The notes under the pieces were generated by a model. That model was not told the origin of the DNA. It searched no databases and saw nothing but the letters and a program-made list of their open reading frames with translations. This document shows, one piece after another, positions 53,201 through 59,764 of a stretch of 64,000 nucleotides of DNA. Made by a program: the position numbers and the translations under genes. Source of the DNA: WVZH01 sp034430895 (GTDB lineage: Bacteria > Chloroflexota > Anaerolineae > Anaerolineales > E44-bin32); NCBI GenBank assembly GCA_034430895.1, contig DAOUDW010000087.1, positions 1 through 64,000 of the forward strand. Direction: 5' to 3'. Numbering within the stretch: position 1 is the stretch's first letter; each line of letters opens with the position of its first letter.

Positions 53201-56200
53201 GCGTACCGAATACAGCTACGACGCGAACGGCAACCGGCTCACGATTCTCGACGGCCGCAGCCACTCGACGACCTTCTCCTACGACGAACTCAACCGCCTG
53301 GAAAGCGAAGCCGATCCGCTGGGCAATACCACCAGCTACGCTTACGACGCCGTCGGCAACCGGGTCTCGTTAACTGACGCAGAGGGATTCACCACGAACT
53401 ACGTCTACGACGACACCGGCCGCCTGACCACGATCGATTACCCCGCTCCGGATGATGATGTGAGCTTCAACTACGACAACAATGGCAACCGTCTCTCGAT
53501 GAGCGACGGCGCAGGCACTACGAGCTGGGTTTACGACGAACTCGGGCGTGTGACCTCTGTCACCGATCCCTTCGGTGAAACGGTGAGCTACGCCTACGAC
53601 GGCGTCGGCAACAGAGTCACCCTGACCTATCCGGATGGCGAGACCGTGAGTTACGCCTACGATTCGAGCGACCGCCTGACCCAGGTCGCGGATTGGGACA
53701 GCGGTGTGACCGATTACAGCTACGATTCCGCCAGTCGATTGTCAACGGCGACCCTGCCCAACGGCGTGGTCACGACCTACAGCTACGACAACGCCGGCCA
53801 ACTGCTTGAGTTAACCCACGAAGCCGACGATACGACTCTGTCTTCCTTCAACTACACGTACGATTCCGTAGGCAACCGCACCCAAGTGGCTGAGTACTAT
53901 CTCACACCCGGCGGCGGCACTGGTGGACCTACGGTCAGCGTGCAGATCGTCGACGAGCGCGGCGATCCCCTGGCGAATCTGCCGGTTTACGCCTTCGACG
54001 ACTCCACCTACACCGGCTACCACGAAACCACGGACGAGAACGGCGAAGCTGCCATCACCCTGCCGGAAGGAAATTACCGCTTCCGCGTCGACGTCGATAG
54101 TGCACAGTTCTGGAGCGGTGAAACGAATCACTGCGCCATCGCCGGCTGCACGGAGGTGCTCTTCACCATCCCCGACCCGGTGCTGGTCAGCGTACAGGAC
54201 ACCAGCGGCACGCCCATAGAAGGGCTGCCGGTTTATGTGTTCGACGAAACGACGTATACAGGCAAGCATTCCACGACGGACGAGAACGGCGAAGCCATTT
54301 TGCGTCTCGTGGAGGGCAGCTATCGCTTCCGCGCCGATCCTAACGGCACGCAGTTCTGGTCCGCAGAAAATAACCACTGTGATGTGCCCGGCTGCACGCT
54401 GGCGAACGTCAGCGTGACCATCCCGGTCACCGTCACAGTAATGGACAGTCTGGGCATGCCCGCCGAGGGCATCCCCGTCTACGCCTTCTCCGGTGGAAGC
54501 TACAGCGGCTACCACGGCACGAGCGACGCCAACGGTCAGGTTTCACTCACCCTGCCGCAGGGCGACTACCGCTTCCGCGCCGATTCAGGCGGCACCCAGT
54601 TCTGGAGCGGCGAGACCGACCACTGCAGCGTGCCCGGCTGCCTGGACGCGGCAGTGGAGATCACCCTGCCCGTCACTGTGACCGTGGAGGACTCGGACGG
54701 CACACCGCTGGCGGATCTGCCGGTCTATGCCTTCGATGAATCGACCTATACCGGATTCCACGCCGCGACGGACGCCAATGGCGAGGTCAGTCTGACCCTG
54801 CCTGCAGGTGAATACCGCTTCCGCGCCGATTCCGATGGCACACAGTTCTGGAGCGGCGAGAGCAACCACTGCGCTGTACCCGGCTGCAGCGCGGCCAGCG
54901 TCACCGTAACCCTGCCAGTTACTGTAACTGTGCTGGACACGGACGGCCAGCCTGCCGAGGGTTTGCCCGTGTATGCCTTCGACGAAACCACCTACACCGG
55001 ATACCAAGCCACGACGGACGCCTCCGGGCAGGTTAGCTTAACCCTGCCGCTGGGCGATTACCGCTTCCGCGCCGACAAGAACGGCACACAGTTCTGGTCC
55101 GGCGAGAGCAACCACTGCACCGTACCCGGCTGCAGCGCCGCCAACGTTACCGTCACACTGCCAATCGTCGTCACCGTACTCGACACGGATGAACAGCCCG
55201 CCGAGGGATTGCCTGTATATGCCTTCAATGAAACGACCTACACCGGCTACCACGCCACGACGGATTCCGCCGGGCAAGTTAGCCTGACGTTGCCGCAGGG
55301 CGAATATCGTTTCCGCGCCGACAAGAATGGCACGCAGTTCTGGTCCGGCGAAAGCAACCACTGCACGGTCCCCGACTGCACGGAAACTTCGGTTACCGTG
55401 ACGCTGCCCGTCACCGTGTCGGTACTGGATATCAACGAACAGCCGCTGGAAGGCGTGCCGGTCTACGCTTTCGATGAATCCACCTACACCGGCTACCACG
55501 CCACGACGGATGCCTCCGGGCAGGTTAGCTTGACCCTGCCGCCGGGCGATTACCGCTTCCGCGCCGACTACGATGGCACGCAGTATTGGTCCGGCGATAA
55601 CAATCACTGCAGCGTACCCGGCTGCACAGCGGTTACCCTCGTCGCTGATGAAACCCCGCCCGTTGCCAACTACTACGGCGCAAAACGCAGCCTGGCAATG
55701 ATCCTGCCGGTGCGTCTAGCGCAGGGCACGCTCATCGTCGTCACCGTGCTGGACACCGACGGCCAGCCCGCCGAGGGATTGCCCGTCTACGCCTTCGATG
55801 AGTCCATCTACACCGGCGTCCATGGTACGACGGATGCCGCCGGCCAGGTTTCCCTAGATTTGCCCGACGGCGCCTACCGATTCCGGGCGGATTTCAACCC
55901 CCTATCGGGGGCAGGCGGCACGCAGTTCTGGTCTGGAGAGACGAACCACTGCACTGTGCCGGACTGCACGGCAGTCGGAATCACCGTTACCATTCCGCTG
56001 ACAGTGACCGTTCTGGATACAGATGGCCAACCCGCTGAGGGTTTGCCTGTGTATGCCTTCAACGAGTCCGCCTACACCGGCTACCACGCTACAACGGACG
56101 TTAACGGTCAGGTGAGTCTGACCTTGCCACAGGGTGCGTACCGTTTCCGGGCCGACAAGGATGGCACACAATTCTGGAGCGGCGAGAGCAACCACTGCAC

Positions 56201-58676
56201 GCTGCCCGGATGCAGCGAAGCAAGCATCACCGTCACGCTGCCCATAACCATTACTGTACTGGACACCGACGAACAGCCCGTCGAAGGGTTGCCCGTGTAC
56301 GCCTTCGACGAAACCACCTACACCGGTTACCACGCCACAACGGACGCCTCCGGGCAGGTTAGCTTGACCCTGCCGCCGGGCGATTACCGCTTCCGCACGG
56401 ATAAAGACGGCACACACTTCTGGTCAGGCGCAAGCAACCACTGCACGCTGCCTGGTTGCACAGAAGCCGGCATCACCGTCACGCTGCCCATAACCGTTAC
56501 TGTGCTGGACACTAACGGACAACCCGCCGAAGGGCTGCCCGTCTACGCCTTCAATGAAACGACCTACACCGGATATCACGCTACGACGGATGCTGCTGGA
56601 CAGGTGAGTCTCACGTTACCGGAAGGTGACTACCGCTTCCGCGCCGACAAAAACGGTACGCAGTTCTGGTCCGGCGAGAGTAACCACTGCTCACTGCCGG
56701 ACTGCACGGAAGCTGGCATCACCGTCACCATCCCGGTCACCGTAAACGTACAGAGTCAGACCGGCGATCCCTACCCTGACCTGCCGGTCTACGCCTTCAG
56801 CGCCGACAGCTACACCGGATTCCACGGCACAACGGACGAGAACGGCCAGGTAAGTCTGACACTGCCGCAGGGCGACTACCGCTTCCGCGCCGACTATACC
56901 CTTTCGGGCACAGGCGACGGCGTGCATTTCTGGTCCGGCGAGTCGGATCACTGCACAGTACCCGGTTGCCTCGAAGTTACAGTCGAACTGCCCGGCGGCG
57001 GTGGGAGTGCGCCGCAGTCCGTAACCATCGACTACACCTACGACCCGCTCTACCGCCTCACCGCCGCGGATTACGATTCGGGCGAGTACTTCCACTACAG
57101 CTACGACGCCGTGGGCAACCGTCTCACCCAGGAGACGCAGGCGGGCACGAACAGTTACACCTACGACAACGCCAACCGTCTCATAGAAGTCGACGGCGTG
57201 AGTTACACCTGGACCGCCAACGGGAATCTACTCACCGACGGCGAGAGCACGTATACCTACAACCACGCCAACCGCCTGACCGGCGTAACCCAGGGCGAGG
57301 ACTCCTACAGCTACGTCTACAACGGACTGGGTGACCGCCTGACGCAGACCGTCAACGGCGAGGCGATGAACTACACGCTTGATCTGGTCACTGGCTTGAC
57401 CCAGGTGCTCGACGACGGCACGAACGCTTATCTCTACGGCCTGGATCGGGTGGGCGAGCAGCAGCCCGCCGGCTGGGCCTACCACCTGCCCGATGCCCTG
57501 GGCAGCGTGCGCCAGCTAACGGATGCAGATCCTGAAGTGACCCTGGCACGCGCCTACGAACCTTTCGGCAGCGTGATGGCCAGCAGCGGCTCGGGCGAGA
57601 CGAATTACAGCTTCACCGGCGAGTGGGCCGATGGGACGGGGTTGATACATCTGCGGGCGAGGTATTATATACCGTGGCAGAGTCGATTTATGAGTAAAGA
57701 CACATGGCAAGGAGAGTCTTCTCAACCCATATCATTCCATCGATGGATGTATGCAAATGATGCGCCGATTACATCCTTTGATCCTACAGGTCATTACACG
57801 CTTCCTAGCAATCTAAAGAGAAATCCTTGTGGATTTCCATTTGATTGGCATGAATGTATCCTTTATAAGTTTTATAAGACAAGAGCTTCAGTAACAGAAG
57901 AACCTCCACTTATTTGGAATCCGTCTGTTACGGTTTATAAATCACCTTCGATTGGACACATACAATTCAAAATACTGTCACCTTTGATACCTACACTGTA
58001 TTCTGGGGAAAATATTGAATTACCTGGCGAGCCATTGGGATTTAATCTATGTGGTCAAATCAGCTTAGAAATGATCTTTGAGTCCACTATAGGTAAGAGA
58101 AGTGGTTTCGGTATTTATTATATGTATGAGCTTTTTAACGAGACACTCAATGCGACTTTCCCGTATCAAATAGCTACAGCAGCTGTACATGCATTTGGAG
58201 ACAATTTCAGTGTGTCCACACACGTCTATGATAGGAACCGACTTTGGACTCTTCCAGATGATCCCATAGAAGGTAAATTCACTGCTGATTCTATAGAAAA
58301 GCCCAGCGGATGGGCAAGTCTCGGAGAATATGGACTATTTTCTCATCTGCGAGCTAAGTTATCAGATGGACGATACTTAATACCATTAGTTTCGATCAAG
58401 GCAAGTAGTTACTATGGCGATACAGGTGAGCTTCTTCCCAAGACCGGAATGGGAAATACTTCGGGACATTGGGTCGTCCTGTCCGGTATGTCTGAAAATA
58501 ACAATTGGCGAGGGAAAAACCCTTCTGATTCATATATTAATTGGGTTAGGATAATGAATCCATTTCACAACCAAGCTGAATATTACTTGTGGCGTGATTT
58601 TGAAAAATCTTGGAGTAGTTCACGAAGCTTAGTGGAAATCTCCCCTCACACCACAGCAAACATGTGGGGTTATTAA
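44244..58676 (+). CDS. Giant Rhs/YD-repeat surface protein with papain-like C-terminal tip
   Basis: The 4810-aa product starts after GGAGAGGAAAA; an ATG at 44199 adds 15 residues. Order: a long signal peptide; a laminin-B-like sandwich (AKFLDDQSAAYGRTLSFDL, about 120-210); three Gly-rich modules (YPIGQGPG ... GGGGHGG, about 250-1130); Big_1-like and DUF11-like Ig modules (about 1140-1470); an Rhs start segment NVGGEINTRTGGMDYSFVDI near 2093; many YD repeats (Y-x-Y-D-x-x-G-R/N) to about 3230; twelve repeats of about 82 aa (3231-4250); more YD; the core LPDALGSVRQLTD ... GLIHLRARYY ... FDPTGHY; and a variable tip of about 290 aa. Rhs proteins form cocoon-like shells that deliver the tip as a toxin or serve adhesion. 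The tip has LCGQISLEMI, SGHWVVLSG and VRIMNPF, fitting a papain-like/C39-like cysteine peptidase. No immunity gene follows. Confidence 0.88.
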   Translation: MSMSRTTLTSVIRDFSRPRFRLYRLRSAIIKILNAGVAASMLTSMSGVALASAASDADTNVEIPLPAPYKSIEALVEPNIVQSTFDSDDEGWTIVGDGDGPTYNATGGNPGGYISSTDQASSEYWYWQAPAKFLDDQSAAYGRTLSFDLVQSVTDDQDDQDDVVLVGDGITLVFDTSYNPGDTWTHYVVTLHESAGWLNSSTGLAPSSIEFTQVLTNLESLLIRGEYRVGDDTGGLDNAAFSVLCPETGNLIVPIGTSCWLEAGEYTFDSITVEAGGLIYLEGDPVTGEGVILNSTTIVVESGGEMTATALGYPIGQGPGAGSGTDKTGGGGHGGYGGNGTEYNAIGGVGYGSLFEPITLGSGAGDRPEGGTGGGAIHLIVNGTLQLDGTVLADGGAGTQYERGGGAGGSIWIEAASLAGSGLIRTNGGNAGYMGGGGAGGRIAIDASSNSFTGSVNAHGGTGNQAGGAGTIYWTVDDHLVVDNGGNSGKQTPLEEDDYDFESITLNGNAILQVEGANSSITLDNTTIQGDGTGRLTPFGTAYVPVDLIINDYTLNLEGQMPGVQTVTVESGGGLMFRPGSQFYSGSYAFQSIEVRDGGKLYAYPYIAGGGVYSNDYGLTLEVGNLTVDAGGEVTATGLGYPIGQGPGVGSGSDDTGGGGHGGLGGNGIEANATGGGAYGSLFEPITLGSGAGNVGQGGSGGGAIHLLVSGTLQLDGTISVDGGSSTQYERGGGAGGSIWVEAASFTGTGLIRANGGNGGTQGGGGGGGRIAIDASSNSFTGSVNASGGTGNERGGFGTIYWTVDDHLVIDNGGVNARPSVIVEGDYDLNLITLSGNAILRVEGASSSITLDNTTVQGDGTGRLIPFGTVLTPAAFTVDNFALDLEGKFDGVTNLTVGSNGELILRTYTALYSGIHTFSSVDVVSAGRLIFVPYNNGDSDYTNDSPFELHVDTLNIDAAGIITAEGSGYPRNQGPGTPTSSGGGGGGHGGAGGNGLHGSGGTSYGSLYQPVLFGSGGADDANGAASGGGAIILVVENAITVNGILSVDGASNSAVSSSGSGGGGSGGSIWVTADTLNGSGVVSADGGNSTNGGGGAGGRIAVYAETVDPNLSLSVMGGAGGDPGDLGTTYLGNLDPTLSSITIDPDTVPTLVSSYGEIRVTLRNEFGLPIPGKPVSVALISGDEAYINDQLVGLNDFIDIGLTDIDGNATGTIRAETLGLRTVRARSEQELILAEATVEFIPGPFDPGTSTIDATPQQVPADGSTPANLIVTTRDAFGNPVPGAEVTLTTPSGTLTQPATPTDANGQTSGTLTHDAIEAITVSALVDSVMFDDEATVDFHGSDLEADITAPDEAIADGTVTYSITVKNMDLLTANGVTATLELPAEVTYLYDSAPTDPTQNGNELTWELDALPHNNAVSFSVTTDVNPTVPAGSTLTGVINVSTTSPEANTSNNVSSDSTTIVDAFDFTVALIPTSATLNMGGAAQYTIRIRNVGFVGDSYAISVDGLDANWIELGDNEIGISPGASRDVTLTISPDGCQAEEILPFSVSVQSNGGTIKTAQGEVSLVQVPNITLDKPKDNSTSGSRSVLFSWRTNPTTTGTLTVYPQGQPAEAQTFNSSQGATHNIQVEDLERYVTYEWYVQADSTCGTQTSATRTFTVGSGIVFVSRNPSFELARDYDQRFSITVRNDDSEAHTLLATVQNPYEDLILNFVGSGSVDETITLSAGQSRTLELVVHAQDATNHEYDLLAEITADDGTSIPLTDNTSIHLTVLFEFDVSVVEDSVDPITGVKTYTVTNNGLPITDLEISAADPTSGEPARVMFLPSISHGKLDTGDSVTFDMIPLFDERDVAGMSALPSGGNLASYLPNSEPGIISANLIVGGAGQEQVQSSNMSCPSGSVHSAPLEDVCLELQNSNWYCTNKPNISMPFYLPFIVEQDLIESVNLQMDFHPRSNVQDHTTSISLNGELQGTLDNMIPNGTFSTRVPPDTLHTSEYGSTVQELELNSVHNNPGHYVSVADFSLGIGLQSTTAYVCAESPEDASENAMDAFHLKPSEIASACASVGIPVESVLSSGDDCCAAYGATQVNVGGEINTRTGGMDYSFVDISIPTSAGTLSFKRWYSTLTLEDYADTLGYGWTHSLDTRLIFPDDPLGREGVVLMKLHASNRYQFTIEDDGTFTPFPGFTGELTASGDPLTFTYATPGQYDYHFDADGKLISRSDPRGNALQYTYNAEDRLIRVEDDNGQRYLELDYDALGRVNSVQDHTDRGVTFNYNAAGDLSSSVDLLGGTWTYFYDPTLPHYLSEVRDPSGTTLERTVFDEQGRAVEQYNGEGELAVRLEYEGFGSTKVYEATGNQSMHVYDSNDAIERQEDPLGGLNRREYDDNFRPTMITDEDGDTTHLTWSEDGTNLTQVIDAEGNPVNLSYDENNNLTSIVDPLDTETSYAYDGLLLTSSTDDEGNTTSYTYTPEGYLQSITDAAGNTTSYTYDSYGQQVSMTDASGNTWLYRYDDLGRLIENEDPNGVIARREYDAAGRMIRSTRNYDPARPQNDENLYNIVTEYVYDAVGNQIEVIDTFGRSTQYVYDDANRLIRMFDSAGNETTNTFNNAGQLVATTDVLDRITTFVYDELGRMVEMHDALGNITTTVYNPDGTVASTSDALGNSTSYTYDDLKRVAATTDALDGTTTTTYDELGNVIATTDALGNTTTYEYNSLGQLTHQTDPEGGNIQYVYDELGNRIETIDPRGNSTFYVYDDQGRLETVTDALGGTTTYTYDALGRRLAITDAEDNTTSYSYDELGRQVSVTDPLGNTTSTEFDALGNVLSRTDANEETTTYVYDVLGRLESQTDPLGGITTYTYDAASNQLTVTDAEGHTTTTVYDELNRPVSVTDPLGNTTTTAHDATGNVLATTDGSGQTITFTYDELGRQETVTDPLGNTTSYAYDAVGNRISLTDTNGVVTRYEYDGLNRLTAVVENYLYGAPADHETNVRTEYSYDANGNRLTILDGRSHSTTFSYDELNRLESEADPLGNTTSYAYDAVGNRVSLTDAEGFTTNYVYDDTGRLTTIDYPAPDDDVSFNYDNNGNRLSMSDGAGTTSWVYDELGRVTSVTDPFGETVSYAYDGVGNRVTLTYPDGETVSYAYDSSDRLTQVADWDSGVTDYSYDSASRLSTATLPNGVVTTYSYDNAGQLLELTHEADDTTLSSFNYTYDSVGNRTQVAEYYLTPGGGTGGPTVSVQIVDERGDPLANLPVYAFDDSTYTGYHETTDENGEAAITLPEGNYRFRVDVDSAQFWSGETNHCAIAGCTEVLFTIPDPVLVSVQDTSGTPIEGLPVYVFDETTYTGKHSTTDENGEAILRLVEGSYRFRADPNGTQFWSAENNHCDVPGCTLANVSVTIPVTVTVMDSLGMPAEGIPVYAFSGGSYSGYHGTSDANGQVSLTLPQGDYRFRADSGGTQFWSGETDHCSVPGCLDAAVEITLPVTVTVEDSDGTPLADLPVYAFDESTYTGFHAATDANGEVSLTLPAGEYRFRADSDGTQFWSGESNHCAVPGCSAASVTVTLPVTVTVLDTDGQPAEGLPVYAFDETTYTGYQATTDASGQVSLTLPLGDYRFRADKNGTQFWSGESNHCTVPGCSAANVTVTLPIVVTVLDTDEQPAEGLPVYAFNETTYTGYHATTDSAGQVSLTLPQGEYRFRADKNGTQFWSGESNHCTVPDCTETSVTVTLPVTVSVLDINEQPLEGVPVYAFDESTYTGYHATTDASGQVSLTLPPGDYRFRADYDGTQYWSGDNNHCSVPGCTAVTLVADETPPVANYYGAKRSLAMILPVRLAQGTLIVVTVLDTDGQPAEGLPVYAFDESIYTGVHGTTDAAGQVSLDLPDGAYRFRADFNPLSGAGGTQFWSGETNHCTVPDCTAVGITVTIPLTVTVLDTDGQPAEGLPVYAFNESAYTGYHATTDVNGQVSLTLPQGAYRFRADKDGTQFWSGESNHCTLPGCSEASITVTLPITITVLDTDEQPVEGLPVYAFDETTYTGYHATTDASGQVSLTLPPGDYRFRTDKDGTHFWSGASNHCTLPGCTEAGITVTLPITVTVLDTNGQPAEGLPVYAFNETTYTGYHATTDAAGQVSLTLPEGDYRFRADKNGTQFWSGESNHCSLPDCTEAGITVTIPVTVNVQSQTGDPYPDLPVYAFSADSYTGFHGTTDENGQVSLTLPQGDYRFRADYTLSGTGDGVHFWSGESDHCTVPGCLEVTVELPGGGGSAPQSVTIDYTYDPLYRLTAADYDSGEYFHYSYDAVGNRLTQETQAGTNSYTYDNANRLIEVDGVSYTWTANGNLLTDGESTYTYNHANRLTGVTQGEDSYSYVYNGLGDRLTQTVNGEAMNYTLDLVTGLTQVLDDGTNAYLYGLDRVGEQQPAGWAYHLPDALGSVRQLTDADPEVTLARAYEPFGSVMASSGSGETNYSFTGEWADGTGLIHLRARYYIPWQSRFMSKDTWQGESSQPISFHRWMYANDAPITSFDPTGHYTLPSNLKRNPCGFPFDWHECILYKFYKTRASVTEEPPLIWNPSVTVYKSPSIGHIQFKILSPLIPTLYSGENIELPGEPLGFNLCGQISLEMIFESTIGKRSGFGIYYMYELFNETLNATFPYQIATAAVHAFGDNFSVSTHVYDRNRLWTLPDDPIEGKFTADSIEKPSGWASLGEYGLFSHLRAKLSDGRYLIPLVSIKASSYYGDTGELLPKTGMGNTSGHWVVLSGMSENNNWRGKNPSDSYINWVRIMNPFHNQAEYYLWRDFEKSWSSSRSLVEISPHTTANMWGY
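53934..57000 (+). repeat. Twelve tandem repeats of about 246 bp inside the giant gene
   Basis: Each unit encodes about 82 residues: V-T-V-x-D-x-x-G-x-P-x-x-G-L-P-V-Y-A-F, then TYTGYHATTD, GQVSLTLP, G-D-Y-R-F-R-A-D, TQFWSGESNHC and PGC. Units seven, eight and twelve contain short insertions. The pattern is that of carboxypeptidase-regulatory-like or SpaA/transthyretin-like beta-sandwiches, each with a conserved Cys pair (N-H-C-x-x-P-G/D-C). Confidence 0.9.
57796..58676 (+). other. C-terminal tip domain of the giant protein (papain-like peptidase)
   Basis: Downstream of the Rhs core (FDPTGHY) the DNA becomes visibly AT-richer with different codon use. Candidate catalytic residues are Cys4603 in NLCGQISLEM, His4742 in SGHWVVLSG and Asn4772 in RIMNPFHNQAEYY, in the order and spacing of C39-like peptidases. 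The change in composition suggests the tip was acquired or exchanged separately. Confidence 0.65.
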
Positions 58677-58702
58677 CAAATCGCTATCTAGGCAGTACGT
58701 AG

Positions 58703-58734
58703 GTTGGGTTGAGGAACGAAACCCAACACTTTTT
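58703..58734 (+). terminator. Terminator of the giant gene formed by a dispersed repeat
   Basis: GTTGGGTT (58703-58710), loop, AACCCAAC (58720-58727) then ACTTTTTCCCC. It lies 26 bases after the stop and is a copy of the GGTTGGGTT repeat. A further palindrome TGTGGGGGTTCCCCCACA is at 58761-58778. Confidence 0.65.
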
Positions 58735-58918
58735 CCCCCTATCTTCCCCCCGCAGGGGAATGTGGGGGTTCCCCCACACCCCGGCAAAGCGGCCCATGAA
58801 CTGGATTTCAAAAACGTAGGGAGCATGGGCCACTGAATCATCCGTTCTGTTGACTCAAAGCTCACTTTGATGCATTTGTCCTAAACCACATCAATGTCAC
58901 TTAAAGGATAATTTGGCC

Positions 58919-59230
58919 GACATGTAAAGCATAACATGGCCGAATTATAGGGGAATCTCAGCTCGAAAGCCTACCGATATAAAGCATAATGTGGCCGAAA
59001 GTGCAAAAATAAAGCATAAGCTGGCCGTGAGTACTGTAAGCTTACTTTTTATATCGACCGATTCTACACGGACGATGTTTTTCCACCCTACACGGGCCTA
59101 GTACCATATTATTGCCGTTTGTACAGCGAATTGCCCCGCAATGTATCTCCGAGAAAAGCTCGATTTGTAGCATATTATTGCCGATTGTGAAATTTTGCAC
59201 CATATCATTGCCATTTGTGAAGACTTAACA
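58919..59230. mobile_element. Cluster of IS21-like end repeats without a transposase
   Basis: Two sets of direct repeats are seen. GTAAAGCATAACATGGCCGA recurs as ATAAAGCATAATGTGGCCGA and ATAAAGCATAAGCTGGCCG at 58923-59030. ACCATATTATTGCCGTTTGT recurs as AGCATATTATTGCCGATTGT and ACCATATCATTGCCATTTGT at 59102-59220. Multiple spaced copies of one 20-bp site at an end are characteristic of IS21-type elements. No istA or istB gene is present, so these are solo ends or a miniature derivative. Confidence 0.55.
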
Positions 59231-59261
59231 TAATTGAGGGGGTCTTTGTATTTGATCCATC

Positions 59262-59374
59262 CGGACGAGGTTTTCCCCCCTACAAGTTTTTACCCACTAC
59301 AAGTTTTCACCCCCACATGATGTTTTTCACTCTGCCTGGCGAATTTTCTAGAACGGATGTACATTTTCGGCCAG
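59262..59374 (+). repeat. Dispersed repeat family 2 partial copies and a GGATGTACATTTTCGGCC copy
   Basis: CATCCGGACGAGGTTTTCCC with CCCTACAAG (59262-59292), a poor second CTACAAGTTTTC (59299), ATGATGTTTTTCACTC (59318), and the exact GGATGTACATTTTCGGCC at 59355-59372. No gene in 58735-59764. Confidence 0.6.
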
Positions 59375-59529
59375 CACACTCCAACAAACTCGCTCGGCTA
59401 ATCGTAGAAAAAGGATGGAAGGGGGTAAGTATGAAGGTAATCGAGTTGATCTAATTTCGGTTGTAACGAGAAGACTATACCCGCAGTAAATTCCGGTCCC
59501 GCCTCAGTCAGATCTGGTAGATACGTCAA

Positions 59530-59625
59530 GTCTTTTCACAACGCATATTATCATAACCATCATGGAATTTCAGCCTGCAGTATAGAATGACATCACACAG
59601 ACGAGGTTTTTCCCCCCTACAGGTT
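59530..59625 (+). repeat. Dispersed repeat family 2, clearest direct copy
   Basis: TATTATCATAACCATCATGG, AATTTCAGCCTGCAGTAT, then ACGAGGTTTTTCCCCCCTAC and AGG. Compare 43603-43700 inverted. Confidence 0.65.
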
Positions 59626-59764
59626 GTTCGGGATTACCAATTTCCTTATGAGTGGTGCAAATTGTGGGGGCAGGTTAATTTATTACTGTTAATTTAAATG
59701 TGCTATACCTGAATATTATATTAATCCACTCCGAGATTCCAATTAAATTCCTACATTATTAGTC

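Noticed and set aside
51099..54515. Several 150-230 aa minus-strand frames inside the giant gene
   Set aside because: They arise from the YD-repeat codon bias on the opposite strand.
50900..57500. Regular repeats in the giant gene as a CRISPR-like array
   Set aside because: They lie in one open frame and encode YD and beta-sandwich repeats.
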